Below are positions 1 to 8,457 of a stretch of 38,420 nt of DNA, one piece after another. The translations under genes were made by a program, and so were the position numbers. Below the pieces are notes generated by a model. That model saw nothing but the letters and a program-made list of their open reading frames with translations, searched no databases and had not been told where the DNA came from. Origin of the DNA: an uncultured Verrucomicrobiota bacterium (GTDB lineage Bacteria; Verrucomicrobiota; Verrucomicrobiia; Limisphaerales; JADLHS01); the NCBI GenBank assembly GCA_937894935.1, contig CALAYC010000203.1:1-38420 (forward strand), read 5' to 3'. Numbering within the stretch: position 1 is the stretch's first letter; every line of letters begins with the position of its first letter.

Positions 1-507
1 CTGGAAAGAACTCTTGCCGAAAATCTGCGGCTCGATGTGCGTGGGGAAACGGCATTCGATGATTTGGCCGTCGATGCGAGTCTGGCGCGCGCGTGCGCCG
101 GCGCATTCTGCAATTGGATGCAAGACGCAAAAACCAATGCGATTGCGTCGAAACCGGCTGCGGGCCTGACCGGTAAATTCGTAGCGAATTTCTCCCGTCG
201 CTGCTCCAGTGATTTTGCCGTGCCAGAGAAAATCAATGTTGCCTTGCTGATGCACCGAGGTGAACTCGATGTGGAACGAATCTTCATTGATCGTGGAAAC
301 CGTCTGATTGATGCGACCGAGAACCGTGCCCCAGTTCTCATCGCGGACCGCTGCGTAAATCCCGCGCAAAACTTCACGTGTTCCCAGTTTTATACTGCGA
401 ATGGTGCCGCTATGCGGATCGTATTGAAGCGTCAATGGGCCGGCGCGAAGTGGCAACAGTGCAACTGGCGGTTGTGGTTGACCAAAAATCTGAAAAGCGG
501 AGTGCAT
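1..507 (-). CDS. apnL: D-apionolactonase ApnL, N-terminal part (runs off left edge)
   Basis: Only the first 169 codons lie in the window; the reading frame is open to base 1. ApnL hydrolyses D-apionolactone to D-apionate in the cytoplasm, after ApsD. I recognise the family from stretches such as RAGPLTLQYD near residue 22, VLRGIYAAVRDENWGT near 47, and NRIGFCVLHPIAECAG followed by a FPTHIEPQ segment near 150. All resemble my recollection of ApnL proteins, which are roughly 600 residues long. The ATG at 507 is the only reasonable start, because an in-frame TGA lies 21 bases upstream; no clear Shine-Dalgarno precedes it. It is the last visible gene of the apiose operon, 154 bases after the binding-protein gene. 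The active-site half is outside the window, so the call rests on N-terminal similarity and on context. Confidence 0.75.
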   Translation of the reverse strand, partial: MHSAFQIFGQPQPPVALLPLRAGPLTLQYDPHSGTIRSIKLGTREVLRGIYAAVRDENWGTVLGRINQTVSTINEDSFHIEFTSVHQQGNIDFLWHGKITGAATGEIRYEFTGQARSRFRRNRIGFCVLHPIAECAGARARQTRIDGQIIECRFPTHIEPQIFGKSSFQ

Positions 508-661
508 GGCAGTAAGCGAAAAAGTTCAACGCACTGGTTGAAGCAACACACGTCCAAGCGTCAGATCGTCCAAACCAAATAACCGACTCGGGGTCGGACT
601 GATTCCTGTGGGCCGGGCATCGTAAGCGCAATTTGGAGCGATGTTGGCCATGGAGTTCAGA

Positions 662-1684
662 CTATTTTTTAACGACGTTAGCGCCCCACATCCGGGCTTT
701 TTTGTCGGCCAGATTACCCTGATGAATTACAAAGCCCGGGTCGAGAATAACGGCGGGAACTTCTTTTTTCTCCATTTGATCCAGCAACGCCTGCACGCAT
801 TGTTCGGCTTCGAAATAAACGTCCTGCACGCCGGTGGCATCGAGATAACCATCCACCAACATCTGATACGCCGTGGCGTCACCATCAAATCCGCCGAGGA
901 TGACGTGGCCGGGCGTGCCGATTTTGTGATACTTGTTTGCCGATTTTAAAGCGGCTACGACCGACGGAAACAGAAAGTCCGAAGATGAGAAAATGAACGA
1001 GATGTCGGGATTCGCCTGCAACGCGTTGACGACGCCGGCGCGCGCTTTTTCCTGATTCCATTCCGACGGGACCTCGGCCACCACTTCCACGACGGATTCA
1101 TTACCCTTCACTGCATCGTAGAATCCATCCTTGCGACCGATGGCATTGATGTCGCCCAAATCTCCGACGATCACCATGGCTTTATGTTTCGTTCCGGTCT
1201 TGCGCGCCTGTTCAATCATGAACTCCACGGTTTCGCGTGAGAGCTTGCGATTATCCGCAACGACGGCGACTGACTTTACGCCGGGAGCTTCGGCGGCGGG
1301 ACGATTGAAAAGTGCGATAGGAATATTTGCTTCGTTCGCAGCTTTGATGGCCGGAAGACACGTCTTGGCATCTTTGGGAACGAGTATGATGCCGTCCACT
1401 TTGCGCGTGACGAAGGTGCGGATTTGTTGCAATTGGCGGTTGGCGTCGCCGTCGGCAATCGCTTCGACGACGTTCATATTGCGCTTTTTAAGTTCAGCCT
1501 TAATTGCTTCGAAACCGGCCACCCAATATTCGGTTTGCAGCGTTTCAAAAGCGACGCCGATGGTGAGTTGCTTCGGTTGATCGCCACCGGACGACTCAAC
1601 TTTTTTGCCGCAACCCAATACGCACACTGCGGTGAAAACGCTGCACAGCAGATATTTTGCAAAAGATAAACTTGGTCGATTCAT
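662..1684 (-). CDS. Sugar-binding periplasmic lipoprotein (LacI/RbsB-type ABC substrate-binding protein)
   Basis: A 340-residue type I periplasmic binding protein for a sugar ABC transporter. The N-terminus has a hydrophobic signal and a lipobox ending VLGC with Cys25, so it should be a lipoprotein. The mature part starts QLTIGVAFETLQTEYW and continues with family-typical segments: an IRTFVTRKVDGIILVPKDA stretch, a central IPIALFNRPA hinge strand, and GFDGDATAYQMLVDGYLDATGVQD near the C-terminus. The ATG at 1684 is chosen because GGAAGGAG lies five bases upstream; a GTG nine codons earlier would split signal and start. Its place between apnO and apnL suggests it binds D-apiose or an apiose-containing sugar, but the ligand is inferred from context only. 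No ABC ATPase or permease gene is visible in the window. Confidence 0.85.
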   Translation of the reverse strand: MNRPSLSFAKYLLCSVFTAVCVLGCGKKVESSGGDQPKQLTIGVAFETLQTEYWVAGFEAIKAELKKRNMNVVEAIADGDANRQLQQIRTFVTRKVDGIILVPKDAKTCLPAIKAANEANIPIALFNRPAAEAPGVKSVAVVADNRKLSRETVEFMIEQARKTGTKHKAMVIVGDLGDINAIGRKDGFYDAVKGNESVVEVVAEVPSEWNQEKARAGVVNALQANPDISFIFSSSDFLFPSVVAALKSANKYHKIGTPGHVILGGFDGDATAYQMLVDGYLDATGVQDVYFEAEQCVQALLDQMEKKEVPAVILDPGFVIHQGNLADKKARMWGANVVKK

Positions 1685-1953
1685 AACACTCCTTCCGAGG
1701 TTGGCGCGCACGAGGAAATCAACTTGGGCAAATTCCCCGCTCCAGAGGCAATCCGGGCGCGTGCTCGGTCAATGGTTTCGGCGAGAGTGTTGCCGGGCGA
1801 CACGCAGGTTTCAAGAATGACATTGAAAAAGCGTGAAAATTTTTTGCGGTCGCCGAACAACGAAGGAGCGTTGAATCGCACTTGTCCGATGGGGCAATTT
1901 TCAAAAATGAATCCCCATGCTTGGACAAGGTATGAGCCAATCCCCGGCATCAT
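1681..1953 (-). CDS. Possible small hypothetical protein, 90 residues
   Basis: An unrecognised ORF filling the gap between apnO and the binding-lipoprotein gene. It begins ATGATG eight bases after the apnO stop, and its TGA overlaps the ATG of the lipoprotein gene (ATGA). That spacing is what a coupled operon gene would show. The product starts MMPGIGSYLVQAWGF and has an amphipathic, Arg/Ala-rich middle (LAETIDRARARIAS). It has no signal peptide or motif that I know. No Shine-Dalgarno lies near its start. The alternative is a 277-base leader carrying a promoter for the lipoprotein gene, in which case this ORF is chance. Position is the only real argument for it. Confidence 0.3.
   Translation of the reverse strand: MMPGIGSYLVQAWGFIFENCPIGQVRFNAPSLFGDRKKFSRFFNVILETCVSPGNTLAETIDRARARIASGAGNLPKLISSCAPTSEGVL
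1689..1696 (-). promoter_or_regulatory. Strong Shine-Dalgarno site deciding the start of the sugar-binding lipoprotein
   Basis: On the minus strand GGAAGGAG lies five bases before the ATG at 1684. It is one of the few strong ribosome-binding sites in the window and favours that ATG over the upstream in-frame GTG. Confidence 0.7.
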
Positions 1954-1961
1954 AGCGATGA

Positions 1962-2819
1962 TTAAGCGGACGGGAGTTCTCCGGAAACGATGGCGCGCAC
2001 CTGTTGTTTGAGACTTTCAGAACTGAACAACGTTCGCCAATCCGGCTTGAGCAGATGTTCGTGTCCGAACCGGGCGATCAATTTCGCACCATCGCTGAAC
2101 GGAAAATCCACCCGACCGAACGCGATGCCCAATTCCACTTTGATGTGACCGAACAAAAAATCTTCCGCGGCTTCGCGTGGCACCCCGCGTTTTACAGCTT
2201 CTTCCAAAGCATCGCGTAACGTCATCACGAGACAAATCGCGACGGTCTCGGCCATCGCCGGTTCGAGGATGGCCATCTGTTCGACAGTGATTCGATGCGA
2301 GCGCGTCACCGGTGCGTAAATGTCGCGAGCGATTCGGTCGCCGAGGGCGTAATGCTCTTCCGGCCCCTGCATCAATGCGCACACGATGGCCTGACGCGCC
2401 TGGATGCCGCCAAAGAAGTCGTTAATCTCCAGCTCCGTTTTGAAATGTTCAAAGACGCTGGGATGACAGGGATGACTGACGAAATAGGTAATGTCTGAGC
2501 GTTCGGGAAATTCACCGGCGTAAGCAGCGGCTGGGTCCAACGTAAATACCATCGTGCCGGTTTTCAGCTTTGGTACGATTTCGCGCGCGACCGGTCCGAG
2601 TACCCGGTCGGGCAAAGCGAGGATAACTACATTGGCCTGCGGTAGAGCCTCGTCCTGCCCGACCGGACTGATGCCGCGCTCTTGCAATTTGAGCAAGCCG
2701 CGCGAGCCGTTTTCGATGCACAAAACTGTGTAATCCGGATTGTCTTTCAGGTGGTCAATAATCCGACAGCCCATTTTGCCGCCAGCCCCAAACAGAGCGA
2801 TGGTAATTTTGTCGGTCAT
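1962..2819 (-). CDS. apnO: D-apionate oxidoisomerase ApnO
   Basis: A 285-residue cytoplasmic NAD-dependent enzyme that converts D-apionate to 3-oxo-isoapionate. A Rossmann fold opens the protein (ITIALFGAGGKMGCRI, GxGGxMG near residue 10). A middle strand VVILALPDRVLGP follows, then the conserved block SHPCHPSVFEH and the long stretch FGGIQARQAIVCALMQGPEEHY, which is highly characteristic of ApnO. The helical C-terminal domain includes SHRITVEQMAILEPAMAETVA. Length fits the family. It lies 78 bases downstream of a GH140 gene on the same strand. The product of ApnL is its substrate and its product feeds OiaK, both encoded here, so context and sequence agree. Confidence 0.9.
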   Translation of the reverse strand: MTDKITIALFGAGGKMGCRIIDHLKDNPDYTVLCIENGSRGLLKLQERGISPVGQDEALPQANVVILALPDRVLGPVAREIVPKLKTGTMVFTLDPAAAYAGEFPERSDITYFVSHPCHPSVFEHFKTELEINDFFGGIQARQAIVCALMQGPEEHYALGDRIARDIYAPVTRSHRITVEQMAILEPAMAETVAICLVMTLRDALEEAVKRGVPREAAEDFLFGHIKVELGIAFGRVDFPFSDGAKLIARFGHEHLLKPDWRTLFSSESLKQQVRAIVSGELPSA

Positions 2820-2897
2820 AGGTCGGTTTCGGGTTTTGAGCCGGTCGGTACTGGATGACTTACGATGGTTGTTGTTGCTGAGAAATCGTTTTTGTTC

Positions 2898-4313
2898 TCA
2901 TCGGGTGGAACGAGACACGGTGCCGGGCGGCGGGAAATTTTTCGCGGCGTCGTCCAACACTAAAACCCAGTCCAACATTTCACCCGGTGTCGGCGGCATG
3001 AATTCGCGTTCGCCTTTGGTGTTCTCAAAAGTGCCGATGAGTTCCGCCCGGCCATCGCGTGGATTGAACCACCACGCTTTGATTTTCGCGCCGGAGATTT
3101 TATCCAATCGCACTTTGAAGCTGCGTCCGACCGGCGCATAGACCATCGCGTAACTGCCGTTTTCGTCGCGTGTCGCACAGAAATGATACCGACCCGTTCC
3201 CGGCCAGGCGGTCGGGATGGCGTTGGTTGCCAGCACGCTGTTGTCCGGAATGCGAGTCAGGAATGGACGCGATTCCATCAATGCGCGGCCATGTTGCATT
3301 TGCGCGGCGCCGGGTTGAAGAATGGCTTCCTGCCAGGGCATCAGAGGGAAATTTCGAGGCGCCCGTTCCGGGGTCCACATTTGCCAGACGGAATGATGCC
3401 CGTATGTATGGCCGAAAGCGCCGCTGAACAGATTCCAATACAACGGCCGACGCACATCAGCGGCGACGGAGTGCCCAAGCTGCTTCGGATCAAACGAAAC
3501 CGGGTGATCTTCATAAATCGGTTCGCCATCGAGAACCGGCTTAATGGGAGTGCGATCGTAGTCTTTGCGGGTTTGATCGTAGCGACCGGTGAATTCCGCG
3601 ACGTGACCGTTTTGGCGCATGTTGAAATCGAGCCACGGTTCGTCATGAAACCATTGCGCTGAGCCGCTGCCGCCGGGAGGATGGAACGTAATCAAATGCG
3701 CGCCGCCGTCACCTTTGCGGATTCCTTTGGCCATCGCGCGAATGATTTCCCGATGCGTGTCGTTGGCGATAGGACGGTCACCGCCCAGAATCCAGATGAG
3801 GCTCGCATTCTTGTAACGGCGACCGAGCCATTCGCCATAAATTTCGGCATTCTGCGGTGTGAAATTAGCGTTCGTGCTGCGATGCCAATTGTTGCCCCAG
3901 GTGGGAAGGAAACCGACGTACATGCCGAGTGAATTGGCTTTGGCAACAATCCAATCCACATGACGGAAATAATCTTCGTCCGGTTGGGTGGGGTCCTTTT
4001 TGATCAACGGACGATGTCCATACGGATTCGGCACGCTCAATCCATCGAGTTCCGCGAGCGCCACCGCTTGAATGACGGTGTAGCGACGTTCCGCGCGGTT
4101 CTTGAGATATAACTCCGCTTCTTCGCGATTCAGGCGATGGAACAATTCCCACGCGGTATCTCCGAGCCAGAAGAACGGTTCGCCGGATTCGGTAACAAGA
4201 AAGCGTTTGTTTTCGCTGACCTTCAGTGCCGGCAACGGTGCCGCAGGCGCTGAGAGGGAGGTTGCGAACAGGGCTGCGAGAGCAAGATGGAGGAGTGGTT
4301 TGCGGAGAGACAT
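2898..4313 (-). CDS. GH140-type apiosidase-like glycoside hydrolase (copy 1)
   Basis: A 471-residue secreted enzyme of the apiosidase (formerly DUF4038) family, followed by a small C-terminal domain of the 'collagen-binding' type seen in this family. A Sec signal peptide ends near residue 25 (LSAPAAP). The TIM-barrel domain carries FFWLGDTAWELFHRL (residues 47-61), WILGGDR with Asp179, and LDGEP with Glu264. An Asp and a Glu are the catalytic pair in characterised GH140, and I infer these two by their setting. The C-terminal module has WWFNPRDG near 414 and DWVLVLDDA near 448. GH140 enzymes release D-apiose from apiose-galacturonic acid linkages in pectin (RG-II). It starts five bases after its paralogue, from which it has diverged throughout. 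Confidence 0.85.
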   Translation of the reverse strand: MSLRKPLLHLALAALFATSLSAPAAPLPALKVSENKRFLVTESGEPFFWLGDTAWELFHRLNREEAELYLKNRAERRYTVIQAVALAELDGLSVPNPYGHRPLIKKDPTQPDEDYFRHVDWIVAKANSLGMYVGFLPTWGNNWHRSTNANFTPQNAEIYGEWLGRRYKNASLIWILGGDRPIANDTHREIIRAMAKGIRKGDGGAHLITFHPPGGSGSAQWFHDEPWLDFNMRQNGHVAEFTGRYDQTRKDYDRTPIKPVLDGEPIYEDHPVSFDPKQLGHSVAADVRRPLYWNLFSGAFGHTYGHHSVWQMWTPERAPRNFPLMPWQEAILQPGAAQMQHGRALMESRPFLTRIPDNSVLATNAIPTAWPGTGRYHFCATRDENGSYAMVYAPVGRSFKVRLDKISGAKIKAWWFNPRDGRAELIGTFENTKGEREFMPPTPGEMLDWVLVLDDAAKNFPPPGTVSRSTR

Positions 4314-4318
4314 TGGGT

Positions 4319-5743
4319 TTATGGTTGTTGTCCCGGAGTCGGGTATTTACGGGTGGCATCATCCAACACCAACACCCAGTCTTCGCCGGGAACGTCGGTT
4401 GGTGGAGTAAACTTCATTTCGTTTCGATTGCGAAATTTGCCCAACGATTTAACTGAACCATCGCGCGGGTTGAACCACCAGCCACGCAGATTGCGGGCAT
4501 TGATTCGCGCGGTGTTCAACGTGGCTTCGGTGTGGCTGGGAAAATAAGCCATCAGATAGGAAGCATCGTTATTTTCCGGCGTGCCATCGCGCGTGGTTTG
4601 AATTCGCGTGAGGTTTTTCGTTTTGGGTGCAATGAGGATTGATTGATCGGGAATGCGGCTGACAAATGGCCGGCTCAACATCAGTTGTTTCAGATGACGC
4701 AACTGATTGGCGCCCGGTAAATCCAACGCCGCGTACCACGGAGTCACCACGTCCCAGCGAGGCAGGCGATTTTTGGTATTGTTCTTCTGCGGCCAACCGT
4801 CGTCGTACATCTGCCAAATCGGATGCGTGCCATAGGCGTGACCGAACGCCCCGGCAAACACCGCCCAATAAGCGTTGCGACGAATCTGCACCGCGCCGAC
4901 CGGGCGTTTATCGGGAATCGCATCCGGCGGGTATTCGTAAGCAGGCTCGGCGTCCAGACAGGGTTTAGGCGGTTGCAAAGCGTAGTCGTGTTCAATCGGA
5001 AGGAAATTGGTGCTCTCGGGCGAGTGCCCGCTTTGAATCATGTTGAAGTCCAACCAATCGGCCTGATGATAAAATTCCGACGACGCGTGGCGCGGATGAT
5101 AGCTGATGAGCTGATTCTTTCCCACGCGGTCGCGAATGCCGGCGGCAAGTTGCGGCCAGAGCGCGAGACTTTTTTCCGCAGAACGATCGCCACCGAGAAT
5201 CCAGATAATCGGCTTATCGGCATATCGCGCTCCGAGAAAACGTCCGTAGTTCCGGGCGTTTTCGACGTTGATGAAATTATTGTTGTTGCGGCCCTCGTCG
5301 TTGCCGCCAGCCCAACGTCCCCACGTCGGTAACATGCCGATGTAAAGTCCGAGTTCGGCCGCCCGATTCACGATCCAATCCACATGCGCAAAATAATGTT
5401 CATTGGGTTTGGTCGGATCCATGTCAACGAACGGTGTTTCCCCATAAGCGTTCGGCGTTTTCAGACCATCAATCTCAGCGATGACCACCGCCTGAATGAC
5501 CGTGAAACCGCGGGCCGCGCGGTCGCGGAGATAGAGATCCGCTTCGGCGCGATTCAAACGATGAAACAATTCCCAGGCGGTGTCGGCCAGATAGAAGAAT
5601 GGCTGGTTATCAACAGTGACCAGATAACGCTGATTCTCGCTGACCTTGAGTCGCGGCAGAGAATGAGCTTCGACTGGTTGAGTGACAAACAGCAGTGCGC
5701 CAGCAAGGCCGACGATCAATCCAGTGAGTTTATTTCCGGTCAT
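4319..5743 (-). CDS. GH140-type apiosidase-like glycoside hydrolase (copy 2)
   Basis: A 474-residue paralogue of the next gene, with the same order: signal peptide (about residues 1-27, ending PVEAHS), apiosidase-like barrel, then the WWFNPRDG / DWVLVLDDA C-terminal module. FFYLADTAWELFHRLN is at about 49-64. The inferred catalytic pair is Asp186 (WILGGDR) and Glu266 (CLDAEP). It differs from copy 1 by an inserted Gly/Asn-rich loop (WAGGNDEGRNNNN, about 144-156) and by different residues around the substrate-side loops, so the copies may prefer different linkages. It lies 15 bases after oiaK and five before copy 1, which supports co-transcription. Released apiose would be taken up and fed to ApsD. 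Confidence 0.85.
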   Translation of the reverse strand: MTGNKLTGLIVGLAGALLFVTQPVEAHSLPRLKVSENQRYLVTVDNQPFFYLADTAWELFHRLNRAEADLYLRDRAARGFTVIQAVVIAEIDGLKTPNAYGETPFVDMDPTKPNEHYFAHVDWIVNRAAELGLYIGMLPTWGRWAGGNDEGRNNNNFINVENARNYGRFLGARYADKPIIWILGGDRSAEKSLALWPQLAAGIRDRVGKNQLISYHPRHASSEFYHQADWLDFNMIQSGHSPESTNFLPIEHDYALQPPKPCLDAEPAYEYPPDAIPDKRPVGAVQIRRNAYWAVFAGAFGHAYGTHPIWQMYDDGWPQKNNTKNRLPRWDVVTPWYAALDLPGANQLRHLKQLMLSRPFVSRIPDQSILIAPKTKNLTRIQTTRDGTPENNDASYLMAYFPSHTEATLNTARINARNLRGWWFNPRDGSVKSLGKFRNRNEMKFTPPTDVPGEDWVLVLDDATRKYPTPGQQP

Positions 5744-5758
5744 AGCAATTCTAAATCG

Positions 5759-7189
5759 TCAGCGACTAACGCGTTCTAAAAGTTCGAGGAAAAATGAATC
5801 GCGACCGACCTGGCCGCCTTTGAAAACAACTTCGCAGCCATGCGAAACTGGATTGGTCGAATGAATCCGGCAAAGCGGTCCGCCGGGAGCGAGGGGCGCG
5901 ACGAATTCCAGAGCTTCCACGCCGAGGCTGCGCGCGACGTGGGTCGAGGTGTCGCCACCGCACACGACGATGTGGCGGCAATCCGTGTCCCGCAGCGCAT
6001 AATGCAGAATCATCGCCAAGCCGTGACCGAGACTTGTCCCGGCGGCAGCCAGTTTTTCCGTTGTCGTTGCGCCGCGATATTTTTTAGCGGCCCGTTCGAA
6101 TTTTTTCCGGCGCGAATCAGCCGGCCCGCGCGCGGTGTGGAAGATGACGTTTTGCCCCGCTTTCAGAGCGGGTTGCGCTTTGGCCAACGCCTGTTTAACG
6201 CCGGTGAGACAGGTTTTCTCGTCAGCCAACAAATGGCTGTCGCACGCCACCTCAACAAAACCGGCGGCGAGCGCGCGACTGATTTGCCGGTCGGTGACGG
6301 GAGAACAACTTCCCGACACCGTGATGATCTGGGCTGCGGAAGGTCGGCGCTTCACTGGAACAGCAGGAGAGAAACCTGTCGCGTCAGCAAGCCGTCCAAC
6401 CTTCCGCCAAAATGCTACCAAGGCGTATTCGATTCCGCTCGAACCGGCACAGAAAAGTTGTCCGCCTTTGGGAATACTGTCGTTAATCTGCCGTCCGATG
6501 ACCGGCAATTCACCGTCATCGAGCGTGTCGAACAGCGTGATGGGCGGAATTTTTGTTGCGCGCGAAGTTTTTTGTGAGCGACGTTTGCTCGTCACTTCCT
6601 TTTCCAACGCTCGAAGTTTCAAAACGTCCACGAGCTCCATCGGCAACTTCGTTTGCCTGGCCAGATGAAGGCGGATATCGGCTTCGTCCATCGGGGTTAC
6701 TGGATGCCGGCTCATCGTGGGATGCCGATCCAATCGGGTCGGTTCGGTATCGAGGCCCGAGCGCGCAAACAGATTTCCGAAGACGACGTAGCGGCCGAGG
6801 ACAGGAACGCCAACGACGAGAGGCGTTGGGGTCTGGCCGAAAACTTTGCGACCGAGTTCAATCGCTTTGCCGATCGAGCCGACGGTTGGTGAAGAGTCAA
6901 ACGTGGAGCAGGTTTTGTAGTGAACAATGGGCGCACCGCTGGCTTTCAGTGCTTTGAAAGCGCGTGGTAATTCGCGTTCCATCTGGGCGGGCGACATGGT
7001 TCGTGATCCGCCCGCGATGCCGATTGCCTGCAAGCCGGGAAACTTTGCCAGTTGCGCTGGAGTGGGCGGCTCGAGAAATAACACGGTGCGGATGCCGGCG
7101 CGCGCCAGAGATTCCATCACATCGGTTGAACCCGTGAAGTCATCACCATAGTAGGCCAGCCACAACGAATTTTTTCTGCGAGATTTCAT
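5759..7189 (-). CDS. oiaK: 3-oxo-isoapionate kinase OiaK (DUF1537 four-carbon acid sugar kinase family)
   Basis: A 476-residue cytoplasmic kinase that phosphorylates 3-oxo-isoapionate to the 4-phosphate using ATP. The N-terminal sugar-binding domain begins YYGDDFTGSTDVMESL (residues 13-28), the hallmark of the DUF1537 family, with Asp16/Asp17. The FLEPPTPAQLAKFPGLQAIG segment and SRTMSPAQM resemble the OiaK subgroup as I recall it. The C-terminal nucleotide-binding domain includes VSGSCSPVTDRQI near 298 and HIVVCGGDTSTHVARSLG near 418. Its ATG overlaps the stop of the RuBisCO-like gene (ATGA), so the two are translationally coupled, and its product is the substrate of that enzyme. Confidence 0.88.
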   Translation of the reverse strand: MKSRRKNSLWLAYYGDDFTGSTDVMESLARAGIRTVLFLEPPTPAQLAKFPGLQAIGIAGGSRTMSPAQMERELPRAFKALKASGAPIVHYKTCSTFDSSPTVGSIGKAIELGRKVFGQTPTPLVVGVPVLGRYVVFGNLFARSGLDTEPTRLDRHPTMSRHPVTPMDEADIRLHLARQTKLPMELVDVLKLRALEKEVTSKRRSQKTSRATKIPPITLFDTLDDGELPVIGRQINDSIPKGGQLFCAGSSGIEYALVAFWRKVGRLADATGFSPAVPVKRRPSAAQIITVSGSCSPVTDRQISRALAAGFVEVACDSHLLADEKTCLTGVKQALAKAQPALKAGQNVIFHTARGPADSRRKKFERAAKKYRGATTTEKLAAAGTSLGHGLAMILHYALRDTDCRHIVVCGGDTSTHVARSLGVEALEFVAPLAPGGPLCRIHSTNPVSHGCEVVFKGGQVGRDSFFLELLERVSR

Positions 7190-8457
7190 GAACGAAGCTT
7201 TCCGAACGTGTCGATGGTGGCGCGTAGCTCAGGATGTGTGGCAGCATGAGTTTCCAAAGGAATGTTGCGCACGGCTGCGTCCCAGGCCTGTTGTAATCCG
7301 CGCAATCCCGCGGCCGGGCCCATCGGATGAGCCATGATGCCGCCGCCAGCGACGTAAATCAGATCGGTCGTGCCTGCTTGCCGGAAGGTTTCCGGTGCTT
7401 GACCGCCCCATTGGCCGGAACTGATGACCGGCATGGCAATGTCATCGGGACGAAAGATTGGAGTAAGGCAACTCTTGATGCTGCGAACCACCGAGTCATC
7501 CGGTTCCCAGAACTTGTTTTGCAGACCATTCACGTGCAGATGATCGGCACCAGCCAGCCGCCACAGTTTTTGCCACGCGGGATAGGCCACGCCCAACAGC
7601 GGATGACGGCCATACATGCCCCAACCGTTGCGATGTCCGTGAATAGGAAGCTGACAATGTTTGCGGAACTCGGCCAATGCGGCGAAACCGATGCTATGCA
7701 AACTCACCATGACGCACGTTCCGCCCGCCGCAACGACCGTATCGTGATGCCGTCGCATCGCTTCGAGGTCATCAGTGAGGTTGAAGGCGTACATGATTTT
7801 CTTCCCGGTGCGATCCGCCAGCTCGTTGATGACATTCATCACGGCCAGAACCCGGTCTTTAAAAGGACAACTCGGAGCGTCGGCCTGCAATTCGTCGTCT
7901 TTGATAAAATCAATTCCAGCTTCACCGAGAGTGCGCACGAGTTCGGCAGTTTGGTGTGCTGTCAATCCGACGCTGGGTTTGATGATTGTGCCGATCAACG
8001 GACGGTCGTTGACTCCAGCAAGGCGACGCGTGCCGGTGATGCCGAATTGCGGTCCGGGATAGCGGGTGGCAAAGGCATTCGGTAATTCGACATCCAGTAA
8101 TTTAACGCCTGAGAGTTCGGACAATTCGTAGAGGTTGCCGCAAATCGTGGCAATGAGCGTGGGAAGATTCGCGCCGATGTTATCGAACGGAAATTCGATC
8201 GTGATTTCTGCGCGCTGATATTCCGCCGCGCCGGAGTGGTTTTTCGGCAGACGCGCTCCGGGCAGGCTGGGCGTAGGGACGGATTCCAGTTTGATAATCT
8301 TGACTACTTTGGCGCGGGCGCGGGCTTTCAACGCTTCAGTCTCGCCCGGGATTGCGATGAAAGTGCCGGAGGACTGTTCGCCGGCAATCATTTCGGCCGC
8401 ACGCTCAATGGAGTGCGGGGTTTCAATCAGATATTTGGCAATAATAGGTGGCGTCAT
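7186..8457 (-). CDS. RuBisCO-like protein acting on 3-oxo-isoapionate 4-phosphate
   Basis: A 423-residue RuBisCO large-subunit homologue (form IV type), shorter than true RuBisCO. Visible family marks are GTIIKPSVGL (Lys160), GIDFIKDDE (Lys186 as the likely carbamylated Lys, Asp188 and Glu189 as Mg ligands), the HGHRNGWGMYGRHP region in the barrel, and the phosphate-loop stretch YVAGGGIMAHPMGPAAG near the C-terminus. In apiose pathways two such enzymes are known: one decarboxylates 3-oxo-isoapionate 4-phosphate to L-erythrulose 1-phosphate, the other cleaves it to 3-phosphoglycerate and glycolate. I cannot decide between them from sequence, so no symbol is given. No tetrulose-phosphate isomerases are visible here, which mildly favours the second. 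It overlaps apsD and oiaK by four bases on each side. Confidence 0.85.
   Translation of the reverse strand: MTPPIIAKYLIETPHSIERAAEMIAGEQSSGTFIAIPGETEALKARARAKVVKIIKLESVPTPSLPGARLPKNHSGAAEYQRAEITIEFPFDNIGANLPTLIATICGNLYELSELSGVKLLDVELPNAFATRYPGPQFGITGTRRLAGVNDRPLIGTIIKPSVGLTAHQTAELVRTLGEAGIDFIKDDELQADAPSCPFKDRVLAVMNVINELADRTGKKIMYAFNLTDDLEAMRRHHDTVVAAGGTCVMVSLHSIGFAALAEFRKHCQLPIHGHRNGWGMYGRHPLLGVAYPAWQKLWRLAGADHLHVNGLQNKFWEPDDSVVRSIKSCLTPIFRPDDIAMPVISSGQWGGQAPETFRQAGTTDLIYVAGGGIMAHPMGPAAGLRGLQQAWDAAVRNIPLETHAATHPELRATIDTFGKLRS

Noticed and set aside
583..600. Short hairpin CCGAC/GTCGG between the lipoprotein gene and apnL
   Set aside because: Only five pairs with a short loop and no T tract; too weak to call a terminator or regulatory element.
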